From the NCBI GenBank assembly GCA_903921785.1, contig CAIXRH010000053.1, positions 50,092-114,091 on the forward strand: a stretch of 64,000 nucleotides of DNA. The letters run 5' to 3'. The position numbers and the translations under genes were made by a program. The notes beneath the pieces are model-generated. The model was not told where the DNA came from and searched no databases. It was given only the letters and a program-made list of their open reading frames with translations. Positions 9,186 to 19,500 of this stretch are shown piece after piece (the first letter of the stretch is position 1; each line of letters begins with the position of its first letter). Source of the stretch: an uncultured Pseudomonadota bacterium. GTDB lineage: Bacteria > Myxococcota_A > UBA796 > SXON01.

Positions 9186-9842
9186 CTACATCCGAGGGCC
9201 GACGCTGTCAAGGGCCTGCGTGTGCTCGGGCGCGCACACCCGGCGCGCGACGGCCTCTCCCACCGCTGTCCAGGCCACTTCGGGGCTCGGCGCCGCGCCG
9301 AGGAGTCGGGCGACGGAGGTGACGCCGCCATCGGTGATCCCACAGGGGGTGATCAGCGAGAAGCCGCGTAGGTCGTTGACCAGGTTGAGGGCGAACCCGT
9401 GCATGGTGATGCTCCGGGAGACATGCAGCCCGATCGCGGCCACCTTCTCCCGGCCGACCCACACCCCGGGGTAGCCTTCGCGAGGCCCCGCCGGGAGTCC
9501 TTGGGTGCCGAGCCAGTCCGCCAGCCCCGCCTCGATCGCGGCGACCAGTCGGCGGACCCCGAGCGTGGACGCGTCCACGAAGAGGTAGCCCACGAGCTGT
9601 CCCGGCTCGTGGCAGGTGGCGAGGCCGCCCCGCTCGGTGCGAACGAGGTCGTACCCGGCGGCGGCCACCCTCGCGTCGTCGACCAGGGCGTCCCGGCGGC
9701 CGGTGGTGATCACGGGGAGGTGCTCAAGGCCCCACATCGCCTGCGGAGCGTCGCCCCGGGCCACGTCATCCCGGTATCGCCGCTGTTCTTCCAAGGTCTC
9801 CGCGTAGCGGAGCGTGCCACGCCAGGTCAAACGCACGCGCAC
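9186..9842 (-). CDS. lipB: Octanoyltransferase LipB
   Basis: MWGLEHLPVITTGRR...ERGGLATCHEPGQLVGYLF...KVAAIGLHVSRSITMHGFALNL...ITPCGI. Confidence 0.9.
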   Translation of the reverse strand: MRVRLTWRGTLRYAETLEEQRRYRDDVARGDAPQAMWGLEHLPVITTGRRDALVDDARVAAAGYDLVRTERGGLATCHEPGQLVGYLFVDASTLGVRRLVAAIEAGLADWLGTQGLPAGPREGYPGVWVGREKVAAIGLHVSRSITMHGFALNLVNDLRGFSLITPCGITDGGVTSVARLLGAAPSPEVAWTAVGEAVARRVCAPEHTQALDSVGPRM

Positions 9843-9872
9843 CCCTAACGTCGTGGCGATAGGCTCGCCCCG

Positions 9873-10763
9873 ATGGACGGACCCGCCACCAGCACCACCG
9901 CCGCGCTCCGCGACGCTTTCTCCCTGCTCGGGCGCTCGATCACGGGCTGGCTCCTGCCCGTCGTCCTCATGGCCTGGTTCAGTGCGCTCCCGGAGGCCCT
10001 GGCCGCCCGTCACCTCGACGACATCGTCGCCGCGGTCGCGGGACCCGGCGGCTTCGATCTCGATCTCATGGGGGGCATCGCGTATGCCGGCCTCGTGGCG
10101 ATGCTCTTCAAGCTGATCCTCGACCTCGTGGCGCTCCAGTGGGCCTTCACCGTGCTGGCCGACGTGGCCGCGGGCCGTCCGGTCAGCCTCACCGGGGGCT
10201 TGCGCCGGATGGCCTCGTGGAAGCTCCAGTTCAGCTGGCTCGTCTCGGGCACCCTGGTGAGCATGGGTACCGGCATCTGGTACTTCGGCGGGTGCTTCCT
10301 CCTGCTCCCGCTGGGTTTTGCGGTGGCGGAGGCGTACGAGCAGCAGAACGGCATGGCCGCGCTCGGGGAGTCGGCGCGGCTGGGCCTGCAACGCGGACCC
10401 AACGGCGCGCGGCTCGGCATGTCGATGGTCATCGCCTCCACCGGCTTGCTCTTCGCCGCGCTGGTGCTCTCCTGCGGGGTGGATGTCGGCGGGTCCTTCT
10501 TCTCCAGCGGCCCCGACCTCGAGGCGCTGCTTGCCGTGCTCGGAAAGGTGGACCCGGCGCGGCCCGAGCTGCTCGTCGGCGCGCTCATCCACGCGCTGTT
10601 CCCCACGCCTTCCTGGCCGGAGACCATCACGACGATCCTGGTCTCGCCGGCTCGTCAGCTCGTGGAGGTGGCGCTGTTGGGCGTCCAGCTCGTTGCCTAC
10701 CACCACGCGCGGAGGCTGGTGCCGCCGCCCGTCCCTGCCCCGGGCGACGTCGCCCTCGCCTGA
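9873..10763 (+). CDS. Hypothetical multi-pass membrane protein
   Basis: 296 aa with several hydrophobic segments; no diagnostic motif. Confidence 0.65.
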   Translation: MDGPATSTTAALRDAFSLLGRSITGWLLPVVLMAWFSALPEALAARHLDDIVAAVAGPGGFDLDLMGGIAYAGLVAMLFKLILDLVALQWAFTVLADVAAGRPVSLTGGLRRMASWKLQFSWLVSGTLVSMGTGIWYFGGCFLLLPLGFAVAEAYEQQNGMAALGESARLGLQRGPNGARLGMSMVIASTGLLFAALVLSCGVDVGGSFFSSGPDLEALLAVLGKVDPARPELLVGALIHALFPTPSWPETITTILVSPARQLVEVALLGVQLVAYHHARRLVPPPVPAPGDVALA

Positions 10764-10796
10764 GCGGCCCGCCGCGTCCGGCGGACCGTTGCCGGC

Positions 10797-12728
10797 TCAG
10801 ATCGACTGGAGGAAGGCGACCAGATCGTCCTTCTCGGCGGCGCTGAGCCCGCCGGTGGAGCCCATCTCGCCGTGCGCGGCCGACTCCACGACGTCGAGGA
10901 GGGTGCTCGCCGAGCCGTTGTGCAGGTACGGCGCGCTGGACGCGATGCCCACCAGCGAGGGCGTGTTCACGCCGCCGAGCCCGTACAGGTCGTGGTGGTC
11001 GTTGTCGGTGAAGTAGGGCGCGGGGTGGCACGAGGCGCAGGCCACGTCGGCCCGCTCGAACACCGTCTGGCCGCGCGCGACGGCGTCATCCGACACGCCC
11101 TTCCCCGGCACGTCCACCTCGGTGATCTGCTCGATGAACGCCTGGATCGCCTTGGCGTCGCCGGAGGTGATGTCCACACCGCCCATGCGGCCCTGGCTGG
11201 TGAGGGTGGCCTCGGCGGCGATCGTGTCGACCCCGCTGGTCCAGGTGTAGGGGGCGGTGTCGGCGACCGCCGCGGCCAGCGTGGGCGTCTGGCGGACGGA
11301 GTCCGCGAACGTCCAGGTGACGCCGTCGTTGCGGCCCTCGAAGTGGCAGGTGGAGCAGGAGATGCCCGCGCCGTCGGCCGCCATACGGGAGTCCGTCGCG
11401 CTGAAGAACAGCTTCCGCCCCAGCTCCACCTCGGGATCGAGCTCGGCGCTGATGCCGGTGTGGGACTTGCCGCCCGCCATCACATCGGCCCGGGTGGTGG
11501 CGACCTCGCTGAGCAGCACGTTGACCTTGGTGCGGCCTTCGCTCACGTCGAGCTCGCGGAGCGAGTGGTCGAGGAACGAGTCGACCAGGGCGGTGTCGTC
11601 GTCGAGGAAGGCGGCGCCGCGGGGGCCGGCGTCCATCGAAGCGAAGACCCCCACCGCGCCCGCGAAGCCGTGATCGCCCGGGGTCGCGGTGGAGAAGCCG
11701 CCGGTGTCGCCGGCGAAGGCATCGCCTTCGGCGGCCAGGGTGGTCAGCGAGACGACCACGGCGACGGACGAAGACTCCATCGTGACCACCATCACGTCGC
11801 CCCGCGGGGGCATCGACACGCTGGTGGGGTAGCTGCGGACGATCTCGGAGTGATCGTTGAAGTCGGCGGTGCCGGCGAGGAACACTGCGCGCGGCGTGTC
11901 CGTGACGTTGCCCGACGCGTCGAGCTCGGCGACCATCACCCCGGGGTTGATGCGGCTGGTGACCACCGCGTTCGACGACGCGTAGCCGCCGCCGACCGAC
12001 GCAACGCCGGAGGAGGTCGGGTCGTCGACGGGGGTGAGGTTGTCCACGAAGAGGCCGGGGACGGCGAGGCGGCTGCCGTCGGACGAGATCCACATGTCGC
12101 CGGTGAGGCGGCGGGTGAGGCGATCTTCGCCGGTGGTGCCGGCGCCGGTGGGGGAGGGGAGCTCCACCTCGGCGACGGTGCCCGCCGCGAGGTCCACCCG
12201 AGAGAGCGTGCCGCCCATCGCGCTGGCGACGAACAACGCATCCCCCGACGGGTGCAACGCCAGGAAGCTCGGGTGCCCGGCGACCGGGAAGCGGCGAACC
12301 TCGGCGAACGAGCTACCGTCGAGCTCGACGACCGCCTCCTCCTGGGAGAGCGCGACATAGATCCGGGTGCCATCTTCCCGGGCGACGACGCCGAGGGGCT
12401 CGGCGCCGACGTCGATCTTCTGGTCGACCGACAGCTTGCCGCCGGCATCGGTGAGCACGGCCAGGGCCCGCTCGCCGCGGAGCGTCACGAAGACCTTGTC
12501 GCCCGCACGGGCCACGCGCTGGGGCAGCGAGCCCACCTCGACCGAGGAGATCTCCCCGGAAGACGCCTCGTATCGGGCGAGCTGGCCGCCCGCCTCATCC
12601 ACCACCAGGACCGACCCGAGATCGGCGCTGGAGATGACGGTCTGGGAACCGGTCGGGAACGTCGACTCGGTGAGCCCCGCGGAGCACGCCGCGAGGACAA
12701 CCGGGAAAAGCAATGGCAGACGACGCAT
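10797..12728 (-). CDS. Lipoprotein with YncE/YVTN-like beta-propeller and di-heme cytochrome c peroxidase-like domain
   Basis: MRRLPLLFPVVLAACS lipobox; repeated propeller-like segments; CSTCH and CASCH heme motifs; GLGGVNTPSLVGIASSAPYLHNGSASTLLDVV. Confidence 0.85.
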   Translation of the reverse strand: MRRLPLLFPVVLAACSAGLTESTFPTGSQTVISSADLGSVLVVDEAGGQLARYEASSGEISSVEVGSLPQRVARAGDKVFVTLRGERALAVLTDAGGKLSVDQKIDVGAEPLGVVAREDGTRIYVALSQEEAVVELDGSSFAEVRRFPVAGHPSFLALHPSGDALFVASAMGGTLSRVDLAAGTVAEVELPSPTGAGTTGEDRLTRRLTGDMWISSDGSRLAVPGLFVDNLTPVDDPTSSGVASVGGGYASSNAVVTSRINPGVMVAELDASGNVTDTPRAVFLAGTADFNDHSEIVRSYPTSVSMPPRGDVMVVTMESSSVAVVVSLTTLAAEGDAFAGDTGGFSTATPGDHGFAGAVGVFASMDAGPRGAAFLDDDTALVDSFLDHSLRELDVSEGRTKVNVLLSEVATTRADVMAGGKSHTGISAELDPEVELGRKLFFSATDSRMAADGAGISCSTCHFEGRNDGVTWTFADSVRQTPTLAAAVADTAPYTWTSGVDTIAAEATLTSQGRMGGVDITSGDAKAIQAFIEQITEVDVPGKGVSDDAVARGQTVFERADVACASCHPAPYFTDNDHHDLYGLGGVNTPSLVGIASSAPYLHNGSASTLLDVVESAAHGEMGSTGGLSAAEKDDLVAFLQSI

Positions 12729-12800
12729 GTGCGCTCCTTTCCGTGGCCCACCGCCATCATGCCACGGGCGACCCCGACCGTCATGGGGTAACGTGAGAAA

Positions 12801-13688
12801 ATGCCGATGACGGTGCTCCTCCTGGCTGTGACGACCGCCTGGGGGGCCGACCCCGCTGCCGACGCCGCTCCCGCTCCGACGTCCACCGAGCCCGTCCCCG
12901 GCGAGCCCGACTCCACCGCTCCCGTGGCGGCGCCCGCGCCCTCCGTGGACGCCGACGCGCTCTACCTCCAGGCCCTCGACGCCTGGAACACCGGCGACAC
13001 CGAGGGCGCGCTCACGCTCGCCACTCGCGCCAGCGCAGCCTCCGAAGGCGCCCACGAGCCCGCCGCCCTCCTCCGCGCCTACGCCCTCCTCCGCGTGAAG
13101 CGCGGCGACGAAGCGCTCGCCGTCCTGCACGAGCTTGCGGATACCGCGCAGACCCCCGAGGTCAAACGCGCCGCTTCGCGGATGTGGCACCGCTACGCCG
13201 ACCGCAACTCCCGGGACGAGCCTTCGATCACCGGTGGGCTACAGGTGGCCGGGCGGTTCACTGGCGAGTCCCTGGCGATCGGGGCCGGCTACACCCTCGG
13301 TTATGACCAGCCACTCCGAGGACCGGTCGGCTTCGCGGTGGAGCTGTCGGGCTACGACACCTCGTCGGGGGCGCCCATCCTCGCCGGCCCGGTGCTCGAC
13401 GTGCTTGGAAGCGCCCACGTGCCCTTCGGCGGCAGCACCTGGGCGCTCCGGGTGAAGGCGGGCCCGAGCGTCTGGTTCTCCCACGGCGTCATCTACGGCG
13501 ATGAGCTGGTGCCCCAGGTCGGCACCCGCGCCATCCTCGGCATCGACACCCGACCTTGGCGCGCGGTCGGCTTCTCCTTCGACGCTGGCGCCTGGGCCTG
13601 GCCCGGCCTCGCGGAGTCGCTCCCTGCGTGGCAATACGAGTGGGACCTGCGCGCCGGCATGGTCATCTGGTTCTCCAAGTCGCGCTGA
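12801..13688 (+). CDS. Hypothetical secreted protein, TPR-like N-terminus, possible barrel C-terminus
   Basis: Signal peptide MPMTVLLLAVTTAWGADP; helical repeats then alternating beta segments ending WFSKSR. Confidence 0.6.
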   Translation: MPMTVLLLAVTTAWGADPAADAAPAPTSTEPVPGEPDSTAPVAAPAPSVDADALYLQALDAWNTGDTEGALTLATRASAASEGAHEPAALLRAYALLRVKRGDEALAVLHELADTAQTPEVKRAASRMWHRYADRNSRDEPSITGGLQVAGRFTGESLAIGAGYTLGYDQPLRGPVGFAVELSGYDTSSGAPILAGPVLDVLGSAHVPFGGSTWALRVKAGPSVWFSHGVIYGDELVPQVGTRAILGIDTRPWRAVGFSFDAGAWAWPGLAESLPAWQYEWDLRAGMVIWFSKSR

Positions 13689-13694
13689 GACCGG

Positions 13695-13785
13695 GTGTCG
13701 AAGGAGCGGCGGTCGAGCCTCGGCGTGCCGCCCGGGAGCGCCGCAGTCGAGGAGCCATCGCCGTGAGAATGGCGAGGCGGGCGGG
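13695..13785 (-). repeat. Dispersed intergenic repeat, copy 3 (inverted)
   Basis: Reverse complement gcctcgccattctcacggcgatggctcctcgactgcggcgctcccgggcggca. Confidence 0.55.
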
Positions 13786-13892
13786 GGTGCCTCCGAGGCG
13801 CCGTGCCGCTCACCGGCGGGGACCCGGGGCCGCGGGAGCGGCCGGCGGCCAGCGCCTGTGGAGGGCTTGCCCGCCTACCAAAAACAACGGAC

Positions 13893-15914
13893 TCAGGCCG
13901 GCTTGACCCACGCCACCACGGAGCCCGCCTCGACGGCGGCGCCGTCCGCCACCGTCCAGCGTTCGAGCACGCCTTCCATCCCGGCCGCGACCGGGGCGAA
14001 GGTCTTCATCACCTCGATGAGCCCGATGGTCTTGCTGGTCGTGAGCACCGCGCCCGGCTCGGCGTAGTAGGGATCGCGCGGGCTCGGCCGCCGCCAGAAC
14101 GTTCCTGCGGTGGCGACGCGCAGGGGGACCAGGCCCTCCGCCGGCGCTTCCACCGCCACGACCTCCTTCGCCGTCTCTTTCGCGGCCGCCACCCCGCCCT
14201 TGCTCAGCAGCACGAGGTCGTGGAGCGACCAGATGCGCGGGTTGCGCACGCGCCGCGGCGACTGCCACGCCATCTCCACGATCGCCTCGATGTACCGGCG
14301 GATGTCCCCGAGGGGGATCACCTCGTCGGTGTCCATGCGGGCCGCGGCGCCGATGGGCTCCATGTCGGCCTCGATGCGGGCCGCGGTCTCGTCCATGGCG
14401 TGGGCGATACGGGCGCGTTCGTCGGGGTCGGCGCTGGCGATCTCGAAGTTGTCGTCGAGCTTGGTGTTGAAGGCGGCGATCGCGAGCGTGCGGCCCTCCA
14501 TGACCGCCTGCCGGGTGAGCGGCGTGCTGAGCTGGAGTACGGGGAGGTACGGAAGCCCGGCCATGGCGTAGTATCCGGCGCCGCTCGCCTTTCGCAGGAG
14601 AACCGTCATCATCGGCACGGTGTTCGTGCTGTTGGTGTAGATGAGGGAACTCCCGTAGCCCAGGAGCCCGAGCGCCTCGGCCTCCACGCCGATGTCGAAG
14701 CCGGCGATGTCCTGGAGCCACACGATGGGCAGGCCGTCCTCGTTGCAGGAGCGGGAGAACGCCGAGATCTTCGCGATGCCGTCGCGGTAGAGGATGCCGC
14801 CGCCGCGGAGCTCGCCGGCGCGGTCGGGGTGAGGGGTGGGCAGGACGTTGTTGGCGATGAACCCGCACCAGAGCCCGTTGACCCGCCCCACACCGCACAC
14901 CATCTCCTGGCCCCGCTCTGGCATCACCTCGCAGAACAGCGAGTCGTCCACGAGGCGGGCGAGCACGTCGCGTACGTCGTAGGTGTGGCGATGGTCGTCG
15001 GGGAGGAGGGCGCCGAGGTCGGCGGGGGCGTGCTTCGGGGCCGCGGGCTCGGCGCCGTGGCGGTAGAAGTCCACCGCCGAGCTGGGCAACCGCGCGACTT
15101 CCTTCCGGATGAGGGTGATCGCGGTCTCATCGTCGGGCACCCGCTCGTCCGCGCAGGCGCTCTGGTGCACGTGCACCTCGGGGCCGCCGATGTCGAGCGA
15201 CGTGAGCTTCTGGGACTTCGCGCCCTTGATCAGCGCGGCGCCCGCGATCACCATGTACGCCGACTCCGTCATGTAGACGCGGTCGGAGATGATCGGCATG
15301 TACCCGCCGCCGGCGATGCAGTCGCCGAAGACGCCGGCGATCTGCGGAACCCCGGAGGCCGCCAGCACGCTGTTCATGCGGAAGATGTGCCCCGCACCCG
15401 TGCGGCCGGGGAAGGACAGCGCTTGTTCGGGGAGGAAGAGCCCCGAGCAGTCCACGAGGTAGACGACCGGCACCTTGAGCTGGAGCGCCATCGTCTGCGC
15501 CCGCTCGATCTTCTCCGGCGAGAGCGGCCACCACGAGCCGCTCGCCACCGTGTTGTCGTTGGCGATCACCACGACCCACTTGCCTTCCACCCGGGTGAAC
15601 GCCGTGACCACGCCCGCGCCCGGCGCCAGCTTCTTGCTGCCCTTGAAGTGCCGTCCCCAGTTCACGTAGCTGCAGACCGGGAGGATGTCGGCGCCCGGAT
15701 CGGCGAGGCGCACCAGCCGCTCCCAGGTGGTGAGCTTGCCCTTCTCATGGACGCGTGCCGCCGCGTCGGCGCCCCACCCGTCCCGGACCACCGCCTGCTT
15801 CTCCGCGAGCGCGGCCTCGCGGACCGCGTTTCGTTCGACGCGCGCGGCCACCGTGGCGGGATCGAGCGCCTCCGCGAGGGGGCGGCCGAGGGGGGCGAGC
15901 GGGACGAAAGCCAT
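13893..15914 (-). CDS. Acyl-CoA carboxylase carboxyltransferase fused to C-terminal biotinyl domain
   Basis: 673 aa; carboxyltransferase motifs ([54 protein letters not shown]) followed by [24 protein letters not shown]. Confidence 0.85.
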   Translation of the reverse strand: MAFVPLAPLGRPLAEALDPATVAARVERNAVREAALAEKQAVVRDGWGADAAARVHEKGKLTTWERLVRLADPGADILPVCSYVNWGRHFKGSKKLAPGAGVVTAFTRVEGKWVVVIANDNTVASGSWWPLSPEKIERAQTMALQLKVPVVYLVDCSGLFLPEQALSFPGRTGAGHIFRMNSVLAASGVPQIAGVFGDCIAGGGYMPIISDRVYMTESAYMVIAGAALIKGAKSQKLTSLDIGGPEVHVHQSACADERVPDDETAITLIRKEVARLPSSAVDFYRHGAEPAAPKHAPADLGALLPDDHRHTYDVRDVLARLVDDSLFCEVMPERGQEMVCGVGRVNGLWCGFIANNVLPTPHPDRAGELRGGGILYRDGIAKISAFSRSCNEDGLPIVWLQDIAGFDIGVEAEALGLLGYGSSLIYTNSTNTVPMMTVLLRKASGAGYYAMAGLPYLPVLQLSTPLTRQAVMEGRTLAIAAFNTKLDDNFEIASADPDERARIAHAMDETAARIEADMEPIGAAARMDTDEVIPLGDIRRYIEAIVEMAWQSPRRVRNPRIWSLHDLVLLSKGGVAAAKETAKEVVAVEAPAEGLVPLRVATAGTFWRRPSPRDPYYAEPGAVLTTSKTIGLIEVMKTFAPVAAGMEGVLERWTVADGAAVEAGSVVAWVKPA

Positions 15915-16003
15915 GCGGGCTCCGGGGGGCCGCGGCTCCTAACCGGCGCAACGGGGTGGGGCGTGCGGGGCGCGCGATGCGGTTCGGTGGCCGCGGTCGG
16001 ACG

Positions 16004-16549
16004 CTACTGCGCCTTCCCCGAGAACGTCCCGTCCACCTCGTAGGTGTCGTCGCGGTAGCGGAAGTCGGCGGCCAGCTTCTTGCCGTCCGCGGTGCCCTCG
16101 ACGTCGACGTCGACGCCGGAGCGCCCGAGGTCCACCGCCCACACCGCCGTGAGCGTGCCCTTCTTCACCGCGCCGGCCACGTCCCCGCTCACGGAGAACT
16201 CGCGGTCCCCGCAGTCCGCGGTCCCGGTCGTGGTGCCGTTCACCTCGACCACGAGCTCGAAGGAGCCAGAGCACGACGTCTGCCACTGTTCGCCGTTCTG
16301 GCTGTAGCTGAGGGTGCCTTCCACGTCGCCCGCGTAGGTGACCGGTTGGGCGTCGGTGCCGGTGTCTTGAGCGCCGGTGTCCTTGCCTCCCGTCTCTCCC
16401 GTCCCCGTGTCTCCGCCGGCGGTGTCCGCGCCGCCGCTGTCGGCCGCGGTGTCACGGCCTTGGCCGTCTCCCTTGGCGGGGTGGTCGAAGACGATGCTGT
16501 CGGGGGCGCAGGCTACCGCCAGGGCGGCCAGGAGGGTCAGGTGGCGCAT
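16004..16549 (-). CDS. Hypothetical lipoprotein with DTG-rich linker
   Basis: MRHLTLLAALAVACAPDS lipobox; DTAADSGGADTAGGDTGTGETGGKDTGAQDTGTD. Confidence 0.7.
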   Translation of the reverse strand: MRHLTLLAALAVACAPDSIVFDHPAKGDGQGRDTAADSGGADTAGGDTGTGETGGKDTGAQDTGTDAQPVTYAGDVEGTLSYSQNGEQWQTSCSGSFELVVEVNGTTTGTADCGDREFSVSGDVAGAVKKGTLTAVWAVDLGRSGVDVDVEGTADGKKLAADFRYRDDTYEVDGTFSGKAQ

Positions 16550-16578
16550 GTCCGAAGCTTACCACACGGGACCCGGGA

Positions 16579-19500
16579 TCAGCAGCCCGTGTTCACCAAC
16601 CCCGGCGTGCCGTGATCGCTCGTGTTGTAGGCGTCCACCGAGCGGCACCAGGCGGTGCTCACGTCGTTGGCGGTGTACGAGAACGCGGTGGAGCGCAGCT
16701 CCGCGCTGTACCCGGAGGTGTACGGGAACGCGGTGGTCCACGCCACCCGGTCGATCTCGCCGTCGAGGGGCGCGCTGAGCACGACCCGGTCGGCCGTGTT
16801 GCTCAGGGCGATGACGCCGCCCCAGGCGAAGTCCGCCGGGGCGCCGCCCATGGTGGTGGAGCTGGTGGAATAGCCGAGCTCCACGTAGCCGCCCGCCGGG
16901 ACGAGCAGGTCGTTGTCCACGGTCACGCTGCCGGCGTTGTCCGCCACGGTCCAGCCGCACATGCGGATGTCGGTGGAGGTGGTGTTGTAGACCTCCACCC
17001 ACTCGCCCGCGGGGTCGGTGGTGTACGCCGGGTTGGGCTGGATTTCGGTGATGATGAGGTCGCCCGCCGAGATGAGCCCCTCGTCGCAGTACGTGTCGCA
17101 GTCGTCGTCCGCGCCGTCGCGCACCTCGGTCGCGCCCACGTGGGCGGACGGATCGGTGTCGGCGCAGTCGTCACCGCCGTAGGCGTCGGAGTCGTCGCCA
17201 TCGCCGTCCTGGTCGTAGTCAGAGGCGCCGTCGCAGTCGGAGTCGGTGCCGTCGTACCAGGTCTCGGTGGCCGCCGGGCTGATGCGGCTGGAGTAGTCGT
17301 TGCAGTCGTCGCCGCCGTAGACGTCGGTGTCGTAGCCGTCGGCGTCGCGATCGTAGTCGCTGTTGCCGGCGCAGTCGGCGTCGACGCCGTCGTACCAGGC
17401 GTCCGACGCGCCGGGATGGGTGGAGAGCGTCAGGTCGTCGCAGTCGGTGCCGCCCCAGGACGAAGAGCGGTAGCCGTCCCCGTCCTGGTCGTAGTCGTCG
17501 GCGCCGTCGCAGTCGGCGTCGACCCCGTCGTACCAGGTCTCGTAGGCGCCGGGGTTGGTCGACGCGACGAGGTCGTCGCAGTCGTCCGCCGAGCCGTGGC
17601 CCGGGTAGCCGTCGCTCGTCCAGCCGTCGCCGTCGCGATCGTAGTCGTCGGCGCCGTCGCAGTCTTCGTCGACGCCGTCGTACCAGGTCTCGGTCCGGCC
17701 GGGGTGGATGCCGTCGTCGAGGTCGTCGCAGTCGTCGCCGCCGGCGACGGGAGCGTCGTAGCCGTCGCCGTCCTGGTCGAAGTCGTCTTCGCCGCCGCAG
17801 TCCTGGTCGATGCCGTCGTACCAGGTCTCGGTGGCGCCGGGGTTGATCGTCGGGTCGGCGTCGTCGCAGTCGGAGCCGCCGCCGCCTTCGCCCACGTAGC
17901 CGTCGCCGTCCAGATCGAAGTCGCTGGTGCCGGAGCAGTCCTGGTCGATGCCGTCGTAGGGCGTGTCGGCGGCGCCGGGGTGGATGGACGCGGTGGTGTC
18001 CGCGCAGTCGGTGCCGCCGGCCGCGACGGCGTCGTAGCCGTCCCCGTCCTGGTCGTTGTCGTTTGCCCCGTCGCAATTGCTGTCGGTGCCGTCGTACCAG
18101 GCGTCGGTGGCGCCCGGGTAGATGTGATCGTCGAGATCGTCGCAGTCGGCGCCGCCGCCGATCGGGTCGTCGTACCCGTCCCCGTCCTGGTCGTAGTCGT
18201 CGGCGCCGTCGCAGTCCTGGTCCACGCCGTCGTACCAGGCTTCGGGTACACCGGGGTTGATCGTGATGTCCGCATCGTCGCAGTCGCCGCCGCCGACGAC
18301 GCTGGACATGTAGCCGTCGCCGTCGAGGTCGTAGTCGCTGGTCACGGAGCAATCGCTGTCGATGCCGTCGTAAGGCGTATCGGTCGCGCCAGGGTAGATC
18401 GCGGCGTTGGTGTCGTCGCAGTCATCGCCCCCGAGGGCGAGCGCCTCGTGGCCGTCGGCGTCCTTGTCATAGTCGTCGTCGCCCGCGCAGTCGCCGTCGG
18501 TGCCGTCGTACCAGACCTCGATCGCGCCCGGGAAGGTGGTCGCGGTCGTGTCGTCGCAGTCGTCGCCGCCGTAGCCGTCGACGTCGTGGCCGTCGTGATC
18601 CTGATCGTAGTCGTCGTTGCCGAGGCAGTCGCTGTCGACGCCGTCGTACCAGGCGTCGCTGTTTCCGGGGAAGCGCGTCGCGTCGGTGTCGTCGCAGTCG
18701 GTGCCGCCGCCGGCCGCGGCGTCCACCCCGTCGCCGTCCTGGTCGTAGTCGTCGTTGCCCGCGCAGTCGGAGTCCTTCCCGTCGTACCAGGTGTCCGGTG
18801 CGCCGGGGTAGATCGTGGCGTTGGTGTCGTTGCAGTCGTCGCCGCCGCTGCGGGTCGTCTGGTGGCCGTCGAGGTCCTTGTCGTAGTCGTCGTTGCCCAG
18901 GCAGTCGCTGTCGATGCCGTCGTACCAGGCGTCGAGCGCGCCGGGGAAGATCGCGGGATCGGCGTCGTCGCAGTCGTCGCCGCCGCCAGAGGGGTCGTCG
19001 TGGCCGTCGAGGTCGGCGTCGTAGTCGTCCGCGCCGTCGCAGTTGCTGTCCACGCCGTCGTACCAGGCGTCGGTCGCGGCGGGGTTGAGGTTCGGGTCGG
19101 CGTCGTCGCAGTCGCCATCGACCTCGGCGTAGCCGTCGCCGTCGTCGTCCACGTAGATCGTGCCTTCGTCCACCGCCCCGTCGCAGTCGTTGTCGGTGGC
19201 GTCGGGCAGCTCGGGCGCGTCGGGGAAGACGGTGTTGTTGTCGTCGTCGCAGTCGCCGTCGCAGTCGGTGACGCCGTCGTGGTCGAGGTCGAGGCAGTCC
19301 TCGACGTGCAGATCGGTCGTGCAGTCGCCGACGAGGCCCACCGGGTCGGTGAGGGTGAGGACGATGGTGTGGTCGCCGCCGTGGGCGGGCGTCCACGGCC
19401 AGGCGACGACGCCCGCGCTGGTGGGGGAGCCGGACCAGATCACCCCGTCCTTGTCGCTCTCGAGTACGCCGGTGAGCTGCGCGGGGTCGGTGTGATCGTC

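Noticed and set aside
17100-19260. CRISPR-like or satellite array
   Set aside because: Periodic 138-bp units are in-frame coding repeats (MopE-like), not direct repeats with unique spacers
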